Shown in pieces: positions 1 through 8,954 of a stretch of 14,059 bases of DNA. The notes beneath the pieces are model-generated. The model was not told where the DNA came from. It did not search any database and saw nothing but the letters and a program-made list of their open reading frames with translations. A program made the translations under genes and the position numbers. The DNA is from DATJLY01 sp035604195. GTDB taxonomy: Bacteria > Pseudomonadota > Alphaproteobacteria > ATCC43930 > CGMCC-115725. How positions within the stretch are numbered: the stretch's first letter is position 1; each line of letters opens with the position of its first letter. The stretch is from NCBI GenBank assembly GCA_035604195.1, contig DATNIY010000129.1, positions 1 to 14,059 on the forward strand, written 5' to 3'.

Positions 1-51
1 CTCGATTGGCGCGTGCTGGGCGGCGCGATAGGAGCTAGTCTCGCCGCCGCC

Positions 52-1545
52 ATGACAGTCGGCACCACAAGGACGGCGCGGTCGCGGTCGAGCGCGGACG
101 AGCGCTATCGGCGCAACATGCTCTTTGCGGTCTTCGCCGTCACGGTGGCGCGGCTCCTTTGGCTCGCCGCGGGGCAGACCGATCTCTATCCCGACGAGGC
201 GCAATATTGGTTTTGGTCGCTGCATCCGGCCTTCGGCTACTACTCGAAGCCGCCGGTCGTCGCCTGGCTCATCGCTCTCACCGCTGCGCTCTTCGGCGAT
301 AGCGAGTTCGCGGTGCGGCTCGCGGCGCCGCTGCTGCATTACGCGACGGCGCTTATCATCTTCGAGCTGGCGCGGCGGCTCTATGATTCGCGCATCGCCG
401 CCTGGTCGGCGGTGATCTATGCAACGCTGCCCGGCGTCACCGTCTCCTCGATCATCATCTCAACCGACGCGCCGCTTCTCACCTGCTGGGCGGCGGCGCT
501 CTATGCCTTCGTGCGCGCGCGCGAGGAAGGCGGCGGCCGCTGGTGGCTCGCGGTTGGAGCGGCGGCGGGAATCGGCCTGCTCGCGAAATATGCGATGGCC
601 TATTGGCTCCTGTCGGCGCTGCTCTTCCTGCTGGTCTTTCGCGACGAGCGGCGGCATCTCGCGCGCTTCCTGGCGGCGACGGGGCTTGCGCTGGCGATCT
701 ATGCGCCCAATTTCGTCTGGAATCTGTCGCACGGCTTCGCCAGCTACCGCCACACCGAGAACAACGCCTCGCTGCACGGCAGCCTGTTCCATCCCGACAG
801 CTTCCTCGAATTCTTCGCCTCGCAGTTCGGCGTCTTCGGCCCGCTGCTCTTCGCCGCGCTCATCATTGTCGTGCTGGCGAGCCGCCGGGCGCTCGCCGAG
901 CGGCGGGCGGCGCTGCTCGCGAGTTTTGCGCTTCCCACGCTCGCAATGATGTTCGTGGTGAGCTTCCTGTCGCGGGCGCAGCCCAATTGGTCGGCGCCGG
1001 CCTATGTCTCGGCGACTGTGCTGGTGGTGGCCTGGCTCATCGGCCGCGAGCGCAAGGCGATCGTCGCCGCCTCGGTCGCGCTGCATGTCGCCGCCGCCGC
1101 GGTGTTGCTCGAATTGACGCCGCTCGCCGCGGCCGCGGGCTACGAACTGCCGGCGAAATACGATCCGCTGCACCGGCTGCGCGGCTGGCGGCGGCTCGGC
1201 GATGCGATCGGGCATCTGCTCGTGCGCGAGAAGGGGGCGGTTCTGCTCTCCGACGACCGCGAGGACATGGCGGCGCTGCTCTATTATGTGCGGCCCCGGC
1301 CGGTCGATTGGCTCAAATGGAACGGCGATGGCGGCACGCACGACCAGTTCGATTTGACCGCCGAGCCCGCGCGCTTCATCGGGCGGGATTTCCTCCTGGT
1401 CAGCCATATGCCGGAAAACATCGGCCGGATTCTCAAGCGCTTCGCCGGAGCCGGGCCGGTGCAGCACGTCATCATCCCCTTGGGCGGCGGCGAGGCGCGG
1501 ACTTATACCGTGCGTCTCCTCACCGGCTTCGAAGGCTATCGCTGA
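52..1545 (+). CDS. GT39/ArnT-like membrane glycosyltransferase
   Basis: This is a polytopic inner-membrane protein of about 497 residues in the PMT_2/glycosyltransferase 39 (ArnT-like) family. Such enzymes move a sugar from an undecaprenyl-phosphate carrier onto a lipid or protein acceptor at the periplasmic face. Numbered from the ATG at 52, the first periplasmic loop carries the family's Asp-Glu pair (D48-E49 in YPDEAQYW), a KPP motif at 66-68 and an Asp at 139 (STDAPLL). These match the catalytic or metal and phosphate-binding positions known in ArnT. About ten or more hydrophobic segments follow, then a C-terminal soluble part from about residue 380 (SDDREDMAALLYYVRP). The start is uncertain: the frame is open to the window edge and a GTG at 13 is also possible, but ATG 52 gives a short basic N-terminus before the first membrane helix. 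The gene converges on the PAP2 gene, and their stops overlap by 10 bases. The sugar and acceptor cannot be told from sequence. Confidence 0.85.
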   Translation: MTVGTTRTARSRSSADERYRRNMLFAVFAVTVARLLWLAAGQTDLYPDEAQYWFWSLHPAFGYYSKPPVVAWLIALTAALFGDSEFAVRLAAPLLHYATALIIFELARRLYDSRIAAWSAVIYATLPGVTVSSIIISTDAPLLTCWAAALYAFVRAREEGGGRWWLAVGAAAGIGLLAKYAMAYWLLSALLFLLVFRDERRHLARFLAATGLALAIYAPNFVWNLSHGFASYRHTENNASLHGSLFHPDSFLEFFASQFGVFGPLLFAALIIVVLASRRALAERRAALLASFALPTLAMMFVVSFLSRAQPNWSAPAYVSATVLVVAWLIGRERKAIVAASVALHVAAAAVLLELTPLAAAAGYELPAKYDPLHRLRGWRRLGDAIGHLLVREKGAVLLSDDREDMAALLYYVRPRPVDWLKWNGDGGTHDQFDLTAEPARFIGRDFLLVSHMPENIGRILKRFAGAGPVQHVIIPLGGGEARTYTVRLLTGFEGYR

Positions 1546-2876
1546 GCCGCGAAGCCGAGGCCGGCGCGCTGCAGGCCCGCCCACAGCGCCCAGACGATGG
1601 CGAGGGCGAGATAAGCGCCGCCGAGCACGTCGCTCAGATAATGCTGGGCCAGGATGATGCGGCTTGCGGCGACGAGTACGGCCGCGGCGACATAGGCCCA
1701 AGACCCGCGCGGATGAATGAGCGACAGCGCCGTCGCCAGCGCGACGATGGTGATGGCGTGGCCGGAGGGAAAGGACCAATAGCCGGCGCTGCTGCCATGC
1801 CAGGTGAAACCAAAGATGCCGTCGCTGAACCATAGTTTCGGTCGGGCGCGCCCGAACAGCGGTTTCAAGATGTCGCCGGCGAGACCGGCCGCAGCCACCG
1901 CCAGGAAGACGAAGCCGGCGCGCCAGGCGCCGTGCTCTCTGCGGCGGCCGAGCTCGGGATTCCGCGTCCGCCGCGCCGCCAATCCCAACCCGAGCGCGAG
2001 GCCGCCGGCGATGACGAGATAGCCCGTCGACAAGCCGAAATTGGTGATGAAGCGGAAGATTCGTGCGAGCGTGGGGTCGCCGCCGTGAAATGCCTCCGCC
2101 AGCGGCCGATCGAGGAAGCGCACCGCCAGAAGGACTCCGGCTGCGGTCGCAAGGCCGAGCCAGCTGAAAAACCGCAGCGCGGGCGGTGGATCGCGCAGGT
2201 GGCGCCATAGACAGGCGAGCCCGTCGCTGCCGACGATCCAGCGATGCAAGAGCCAGCTTATGGCCGTGACGAGAAAGCCCGAAGCGACTACGTCCGAAAG
2301 GAAATGACCGCCCTGCGCGATTCGGGCGATGCCGATGACGGCGCCCAGCGCGATCGCGCCACTCACCGCGAGCCGCCGCTGCCGCGGCGCGGCGATCAGG
2401 AATCCGGCGGCGACGAGCGAGAATCCCACCGCCGGATCGCCGGCCGGGAAAGAACAGTTGCTGCGGCACTGATCGCTCGGCACGAAGGCCGGGGTGAAGC
2501 GCTTGTCGCCGCCGAACGCCGCGATTTGGCTCGGACGCGCCCGGCCCCAATGATCCTTGAACAGGCCGTTGACCACGAGCCCCGGCCCGATCGCCAGCGA
2601 CAGCAGAAGAAATATGGCTGCCTTGGCATCGAGCCCGAGCACGGGCCGCCGCAGCAGGGATGCGAGCAACAGGCCGGCCGCGGCCAGGATGATGAGCGCG
2701 ACGAGCCAGGGCACGCCGGCGCGGATCAGGCGAAACGGCCCCCAATCCGCGAGAAAGAAGCCGGCGCCCGGCCGGTAGAATGGCGCGCTCGCCCAAAGGT
2801 CGATGCCGGGGAAGAGCACGAGAGCGCCGCAGACGATCAGGAATGCGCCCAGAAACAGCGCGACGCCGCGCCGCAT
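1536..2876 (-). CDS. Tandem (two-domain) PAP2 membrane phosphatase
   Basis: This 446-residue integral membrane protein has two full PAP2 (type 2 phosphatidic acid phosphatase) domains in series. Domain 1 (about 1-215) has motif C1 at K107...RP114-115, motif C2 as SFPAGD at 142-147, and motif C3 with R185, H191 and D195. Domain 2 (about 235-440) has C1 K338...RP345-346, canonical C2 SFPSGH at 368-373, and C3 SR405-406, H412 and D416. PAP2 enzymes dephosphorylate lipid phosphates such as lipid A (LpxE/LpxF), undecaprenyl diphosphate or phosphatidylglycerol phosphate. Usual single-domain members are about 200-270 residues, so this is a duplication or fusion. Domain 1 lacks the C2 histidine and has Asp147 there. 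I recall alphaproteobacterial relatives with an acidic residue at this place, so it may be a subfamily variant and not a dead site. The gene starts one base after the ELM1-family stop, so the two are probably translationally coupled. Confidence 0.88.
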   Translation of the reverse strand: MRRGVALFLGAFLIVCGALVLFPGIDLWASAPFYRPGAGFFLADWGPFRLIRAGVPWLVALIILAAAGLLLASLLRRPVLGLDAKAAIFLLLSLAIGPGLVVNGLFKDHWGRARPSQIAAFGGDKRFTPAFVPSDQCRSNCSFPAGDPAVGFSLVAAGFLIAAPRQRRLAVSGAIALGAVIGIARIAQGGHFLSDVVASGFLVTAISWLLHRWIVGSDGLACLWRHLRDPPPALRFFSWLGLATAAGVLLAVRFLDRPLAEAFHGGDPTLARIFRFITNFGLSTGYLVIAGGLALGLGLAARRTRNPELGRRREHGAWRAGFVFLAVAAAGLAGDILKPLFGRARPKLWFSDGIFGFTWHGSSAGYWSFPSGHAITIVALATALSLIHPRGSWAYVAAAVLVAASRIILAQHYLSDVLGGAYLALAIVWALWAGLQRAGLGFAAQR

Positions 2877-2877
2877 G

Positions 2878-3867
2878 TCAGGCGACCTCGGCCAGGTGTC
2901 GGGCCAATCGGTCGTGGATCGCTTCTGCCGCGCGCGCAGTGTCGTCGGGCGCGGCGTAGGACCAGCGCTCGATCTCGCCGCGGAAGAGCCGCGTGATGCC
3001 GGCTGCGTTCATCGCGGCATGGAACTGCGCAAATTTGTCCGAGCCGCCTGCCAGCATCGCGACATGCACGGGCTTGCCCGTCGCCGCCGCCTCGCTCACC
3101 ATCGACACGGAATCGGCAGTGACCACGATGGCGTCGGCGAGGCCGAGCATGCCGAAATAGGGATTGTCGCCGCTGCCGTCCCAAATGAAGGCCGGCAGGC
3201 CCTTGAGCCGCTCTTCGAGCAGCCGCGCGCCGAGCGCGCCGGTGCGGCGCGACGGTGTCACCATCAGCCCAAAGCCGCGACGGGCGAGCGCCGCCAGCTG
3301 ATCGGCGAGTTCCGCCATGCGCGCTTGCGTCAGGCGATAGACGCGGTTGTTGCCGCCGATCAGCACGGCCACGAGCGGCCGCGGCAAGCCGGCGACCCGC
3401 GGCGCCAAACTTCGCGCGCCTTCCGCGAGCCGCGCCGGCGTCACCCGATGCACCGCGCCCAAGGTCGGAAAGACGTTCTCGCCCTGCGCCGGATCATGGC
3501 GCGGCACGATCAGGAGATCGGCCTTGCTCCGCGCATAGCGCGGGTCCTGGATATGGACCCACAGCATGCGGCCTTGGCTCGCGCGCTTGGCAGCGAGCGC
3601 CGGCGCGATCGTATTGCGGCCGCAAGCGATGAGCAATTCGGGCCAGGGCGGCGCGAGACTGTCGCCGCTCGGACCCGGCGCCGCCAGCGGATTGATCCAA
3701 AACTGCGGCATCAGGCATCGCCAAGGGGCGCGAACGGCTAAGCGCTTTTCGACGATTTGGCCGCCGACCGCCTCGGCCAGGCCCATCACTTGGCTGGCCA
3801 TGCCGGGCTTGCCGTCATGGACCGCCCAGACGGTGGGCTGTCCGCCGGCTCCCCCAATCGCTTGCAT
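2878..3867 (-). CDS. ELM1-family protein (DUF1022/COG3660)
   Basis: This 329-residue soluble protein belongs to the family labelled 'mitochondrial fission ELM1-like' (DUF1022), common in alphaproteobacteria and plants. Recognisable blocks are the N-terminal VWAVHDGKPGMASQVMGLAEA, the central WVHIQDPR at about 103-110 and VLIGGNN at about 167-173. The C-terminal half contains GDNPYFGMLGLADAIVVTADSVSM and SEAAATGKPV, a layout like the nucleotide-sugar-binding half of GT-B glycosyltransferases. The bacterial function is not established. From the fold-like motifs and the neighbours (double PAP2 phosphatase, GT39 transferase) I infer a role in envelope glycolipid or polysaccharide metabolism. It is the first gene of a minus-strand pair: its stop (2878-2880) is one base from the PAP2 start. 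The ATG at 3867 fits the family N-terminus, with only a weak CGGAG-like ribosome site upstream. Confidence 0.85.
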   Translation of the reverse strand: MQAIGGAGGQPTVWAVHDGKPGMASQVMGLAEAVGGQIVEKRLAVRAPWRCLMPQFWINPLAAPGPSGDSLAPPWPELLIACGRNTIAPALAAKRASQGRMLWVHIQDPRYARSKADLLIVPRHDPAQGENVFPTLGAVHRVTPARLAEGARSLAPRVAGLPRPLVAVLIGGNNRVYRLTQARMAELADQLAALARRGFGLMVTPSRRTGALGARLLEERLKGLPAFIWDGSGDNPYFGMLGLADAIVVTADSVSMVSEAAATGKPVHVAMLAGGSDKFAQFHAAMNAAGITRLFRGEIERWSYAAPDDTARAAEAIHDRLARHLAEVA

Positions 3868-3913
3868 GGCCGCGCTCGCTCCGTTGCGCGGCTTTGGTAG
3901 CCTCGCGCCGCGC

Positions 3914-3944
3914 CGGTTGCAACCGCGCCGGGCCCGCCTTGCAA
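3914..3944. promoter_or_regulatory. Palindrome and repeated TTGCAA, possible operator
   Basis: A perfect 12-base palindrome, CGGTTGCAACCG (3914-3925), lies in the spacer between the divergent ELM1-family and Lrp-type genes. Its core TTGCAA recurs at 3939-3944, 22 bases (two helical turns) further on, where it also forms the candidate -35 box of the regulator gene. Lrp/AsnC proteins often autoregulate by binding several phased sites upstream of their own gene, so this could be the operator. That assignment is inference; the repeats themselves are directly visible. Confidence 0.35.
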
Positions 3945-3966
3945 TATTATTACCCTCGATTAGGAT
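3939..3966 (+). promoter_or_regulatory. Candidate promoter of the Lrp-type regulator
   Basis: TTGCAA (3939-3944) and TAGGAT (3961-3966) are separated by 16 bases. They lie in the only AT-rich patch of the 179-base divergent spacer, about 80 bases before the regulator start at 4047. The match to the sigma-70 consensus is moderate and the spacer is one base short of ideal. Confidence 0.4.
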
Positions 3967-4046
3967 GCGATGGTCGCGTCGGTCGGTCGGGCGGCTCGCC
4001 CGCCGATCCGCGCCGCGAATCGCTCCAGCGGCTCCGGGAAGCTTCG

Positions 4047-4607
4047 ATGCGCCGCATCAAGCTCGACAAGATCGACCGCCGCATCCTGCGCGATCTGCAG
4101 GCCGACGGGCGGATGACCAATGTCGAACTCGCCCACCGCGCCGGCATTTCGGCGCCGCCTTGCTTGCGCCGCGTGCGCGCGCTGGCCGAGGCCGGCTTCA
4201 TCCGCGGCTATCACGCCGACATCAATCCGGAAGCGCTGGGCTTCTGCGTCACCGTCTTCGCTCAGGTTGGCCTCAAGAGCCAGGCGGAGCCCGATCTCAG
4301 GGCCTTCGAGAGTCTGATCGCCGGCTGGCGCGAGGTGCGCGAGGCGCACATGCTCGCGGGCGAGGTCGATTTCATCCTGAAGATCGTCGCGACCGATTGG
4401 GACAGCTATCAGCGCTTCCTGACCACGCGGCTCACGGCGGCGCCCAATGTCGCGCATGTCCGCTCGGCGCTGGCGATTCGCTTGTCGAAGTACGAGCCGG
4501 GCGTGCCGATCGCGGTCGAAGGTGCCGGGGCGGAGGGGCCGCGCGCCGTGGTCAGCGCCAGCGCACCTTCACAATCTCATAGGAGCGGCCGCCGCGCGGG
4601 GTCGTGA
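4047..4607 (+). CDS. Lrp/AsnC-family transcriptional regulator
   Basis: This 186-residue DNA-binding regulator has the classic two-part layout. The N-terminal winged helix-turn-helix opens with KLDKIDRRILRDLQADGRMT and continues through ELAHRAGISAPPCLRRVRAL (about 1-60). The C-terminal RAM/ligand-binding domain includes LAGEVDFILKIVATDW and ends near LSKYEPGVPI (about 70-155). Such proteins assemble as octamers and respond to amino acids. The ATG at 4047 is chosen because it has a GGGAAG ribosome site seven bases upstream and family alignment begins here; the frame stays open upstream to 3894 but that part has no family resemblance. About 30 low-complexity residues follow the normal end of the family, and the last 56 bases overlap the 3' end of greA on the other strand. 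The effector and targets are unknown. Autoregulation is plausible from the upstream palindrome. Confidence 0.9.
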   Translation: MRRIKLDKIDRRILRDLQADGRMTNVELAHRAGISAPPCLRRVRALAEAGFIRGYHADINPEALGFCVTVFAQVGLKSQAEPDLRAFESLIAGWREVREAHMLAGEVDFILKIVATDWDSYQRFLTTRLTAAPNVAHVRSALAIRLSKYEPGVPIAVEGAGAEGPRAVVSASAPSQSHRSGRRAGS

Positions 4608-5025
4608 CCTCGACGCTCTCGCCGATGGTCTTGCCAATGAGCGCGCGGGCCAAGGGCGAGGTGATGGAGAGTTGACGCTTGCCGATGTCGGCCTCGTCCT
4701 CGCCGACGATCTGATAGACCGTCGCCTCGCCGCTCTCCTCGTCCTCGAGGGTGACGGTGGCGCCGAACTTCACGATCTTGCCGCTCAGCTTCGAGACGTC
4801 GATCACCTCGGCCCGGGCGATCTTGTCCTCGAGCTCCATGAGGCGGCCCTCGATGAAGCTCTGCCGCTCGCGTGCCGCGTGGTATTCGGCGTTCTCGGAA
4901 ATATCGCCCTGGTCGCGCGCGTCCGCGATCGCGCGGATGATCGCCGGCCGATCGACCGTCTTGAGCCGCTTCAATTCCTCCTGCAGCCGGTTAAACCCGA
5001 CCGCAGTCATCGGTATCTTCGCCAT
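4552..5025 (-). CDS. greA: Transcription elongation factor GreA
   Basis: GreA rescues backtracked RNA polymerase by inserting its coiled coil into the secondary channel and stimulating cleavage of the transcript 3' end. From the ATG at 5025 the protein is 157 residues (E. coli GreA has 158) and starts MAKIPMTAVGFNRLQEELKR. The coiled-coil tip has the catalytic acidic pair in DQGDISENAEY (D41, E44). The C-terminal FKBP-like domain includes FGATVTLEDEESGE and ends SYEIVKVRWR. An in-frame start exists at 5079, but the extra 18 residues are unlike the family. It follows carB on the same strand after 93 bases, an order I recall from other alphaproteobacteria. Its last 56 bases overlap the convergent regulator gene, so there is no room for a private terminator before that gene's coding region. 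Confidence 0.96.
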   Translation of the reverse strand: MAKIPMTAVGFNRLQEELKRLKTVDRPAIIRAIADARDQGDISENAEYHAARERQSFIEGRLMELEDKIARAEVIDVSKLSGKIVKFGATVTLEDEESGEATVYQIVGEDEADIGKRQLSITSPLARALIGKTIGESVEVTTPRGGRSYEIVKVRWR

Positions 5026-5118
5026 GGAAAGAGGCTTCTCTCCGAGAGCAGTCCCGCCGCAGCATGCCCGCTGCGACAAAACCCCGTCCCCGTCCGCTGC
5101 CGGCCGAGGGTGGGGCGA
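5026..5118 (-). other. carB-greA spacer with GC-rich hairpins
   Basis: This 93-base spacer holds a six-base-pair hairpin (5058-5063 with 5070-5075). Next to the carB stop it has a stretch whose C-rich and G-rich blocks could pair. No T-run follows on the minus strand, so it is not a standard intrinsic terminator. It may be another dispersed GC-rich repeat or a processing site between carB and greA. Confidence 0.3.
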
Positions 5119-8370
<3,252 letters not shown>

Positions 8371-8394
8371 GGGACAAGAATGGCATTGCAAGAG

Positions 8395-8430
8395 CCCTCC
8401 CCCCTTGAGGGGGAGGGTAGGGTGGGGGGT
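8395..8430. repeat. GC-rich palindromic repeat, copy A
   Basis: CCCTCCCCC (8395-8403) pairs perfectly with GGGGGAGGG (8409-8417) around a five-base loop. A G-rich tail (GGTGGGGGG) follows and runs up to the stop codon of the DUF559 gene. This is the style of dispersed intergenic palindrome common in high-GC alphaproteobacteria. It has the same orientation as copy B and lies between the DUF559 gene and carB. There is no T-run, so it is unlikely to be a simple terminator. Confidence 0.75.
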
Positions 8431-8756
8431 CAAGCGCGAAGCGCTTTGAGTATTGTGATGAGTGCCCCTTCGGTATTCGAGAGCACGTCGTTGTTCCAGA
8501 AGCGCAGGACGCGATATCCCCGCGCTTCAAGCCAATTTGTGCGTGTATCGTCTTTCTCGCTCTCGGCGTGCTGTCCGCCATCGACCTCGATGATGAGACG
8601 CGCCGCGGAACAAAAGAAATCGACGATGTAAGGGCCGATGGGCTGCTGGCGGCGGAAGCGAAAGCCATCGAGATGCTTCTGTCGCAATCGCCACCACAGC
8701 CGCGCTTCCGCCTCCGTCGGTGATTTCCGAAGTTCGCGCGCGCGCGATGATCGCAT
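8430..8756 (-). CDS. DUF559 (Vsr-like nuclease fold) protein
   Basis: This 108-residue protein is a complete DUF559 domain, a family related to the Vsr/PD-(D/E)XK endonuclease fold. Recognised blocks are SPTEAEARLWWRLR (12-25), FRFRRQQPIGPYIVDFFC (32-49), LIIEVDGGQHAE (54-65) and GYRVLRFWNNDVLSN (80-94). D46, E57, D59 and the Q62-H63 pair are the likely active-site residues. Function in the cell is unknown for the family; nuclease activity is inferred from the fold. It lies in the same direction as carA and carB and splits that pair. Its stop codon directly abuts palindrome A, and two more palindromes lie upstream, so gene plus repeats look like an inserted cassette. No strong ribosome site precedes the ATG, so expression may depend on read-through from carA. 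Confidence 0.85.
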   Translation of the reverse strand: MRSSRARELRKSPTEAEARLWWRLRQKHLDGFRFRRQQPIGPYIVDFFCSAARLIIEVDGGQHAESEKDDTRTNWLEARGYRVLRFWNNDVLSNTEGALITILKALRA

Positions 8757-8804
8757 GCGCCGATGCTCGCGCAGGCAATCTCACTTAACAAGCCCGCTTT
8801 GAAA

Positions 8805-8840
8805 CCCTCCGCCCTTGCGGGGGAGGGAACAGTGGGGGAC
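8805..8840. repeat. GC-rich palindromic repeat, copy B
   Basis: CCCTCC (8805-8810) pairs with GGAGGG (8822-8827), with further imperfect inner pairs. A tail containing GTGGGGG (8832-8838) follows. It shares the hairpin-plus-G-tail layout and orientation of copy A, and faces copy C in inverted orientation. Confidence 0.65.
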
Positions 8841-8867
8841 GGACGAGCGCGGATTCGGTGTCGGGCG

Positions 8868-8923
8868 TGCCCCCCACCCGGCAACGCTGGCGCGTTGCCG
8901 ACCTCCCCCTCGAGGGGGGAGGG
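8868..8923. repeat. GC-rich palindromic repeat, copy C (inverted)
   Basis: This copy runs opposite to A and B: a C-rich tail (CCCCCAC at 8871-8877) comes first, then two hairpins. The first is a perfect nine-base-pair stem, 8879-8887 with 8892-8900, with loop TGGC. The second is a stem centred on CTCGAG (8902-8909 with 8914-8922, one bulged G). The tail is complementary to the tail of copy B, so B and C together can form one long hairpin. Confidence 0.7.
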
Positions 8924-8954
8924 AAGAGTTATGATCGAGCCCTGCTTCATCAGC

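Noticed and set aside
460..2796. A 778-codon open frame on the minus strand across the GT39 and PAP2 genes
   Set aside because: It is out of frame with the clearly recognisable PAP2 protein and antisense to the GT39 gene. Its product is rich in Arg, Ala and Gly with no family resemblance. Long antisense frames are expected at this GC content.
8395..8417. Palindrome A as an intrinsic terminator for the carA-DUF559 transcript
   Set aside because: There is no T-run on either strand, and the same structure recurs upstream of the gene, which fits a dispersed repeat better.
8371..8433. A 21-residue N-terminal extension of CarB
   Set aside because: The extension is a translation of palindromic repeat A. 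CarB proteins begin at the MPKRTDI-type start.
8805..8923. A CRISPR-like array
   Set aside because: There are only a few imperfect GC palindromes in alternating orientation, without regular spacers or cas genes.
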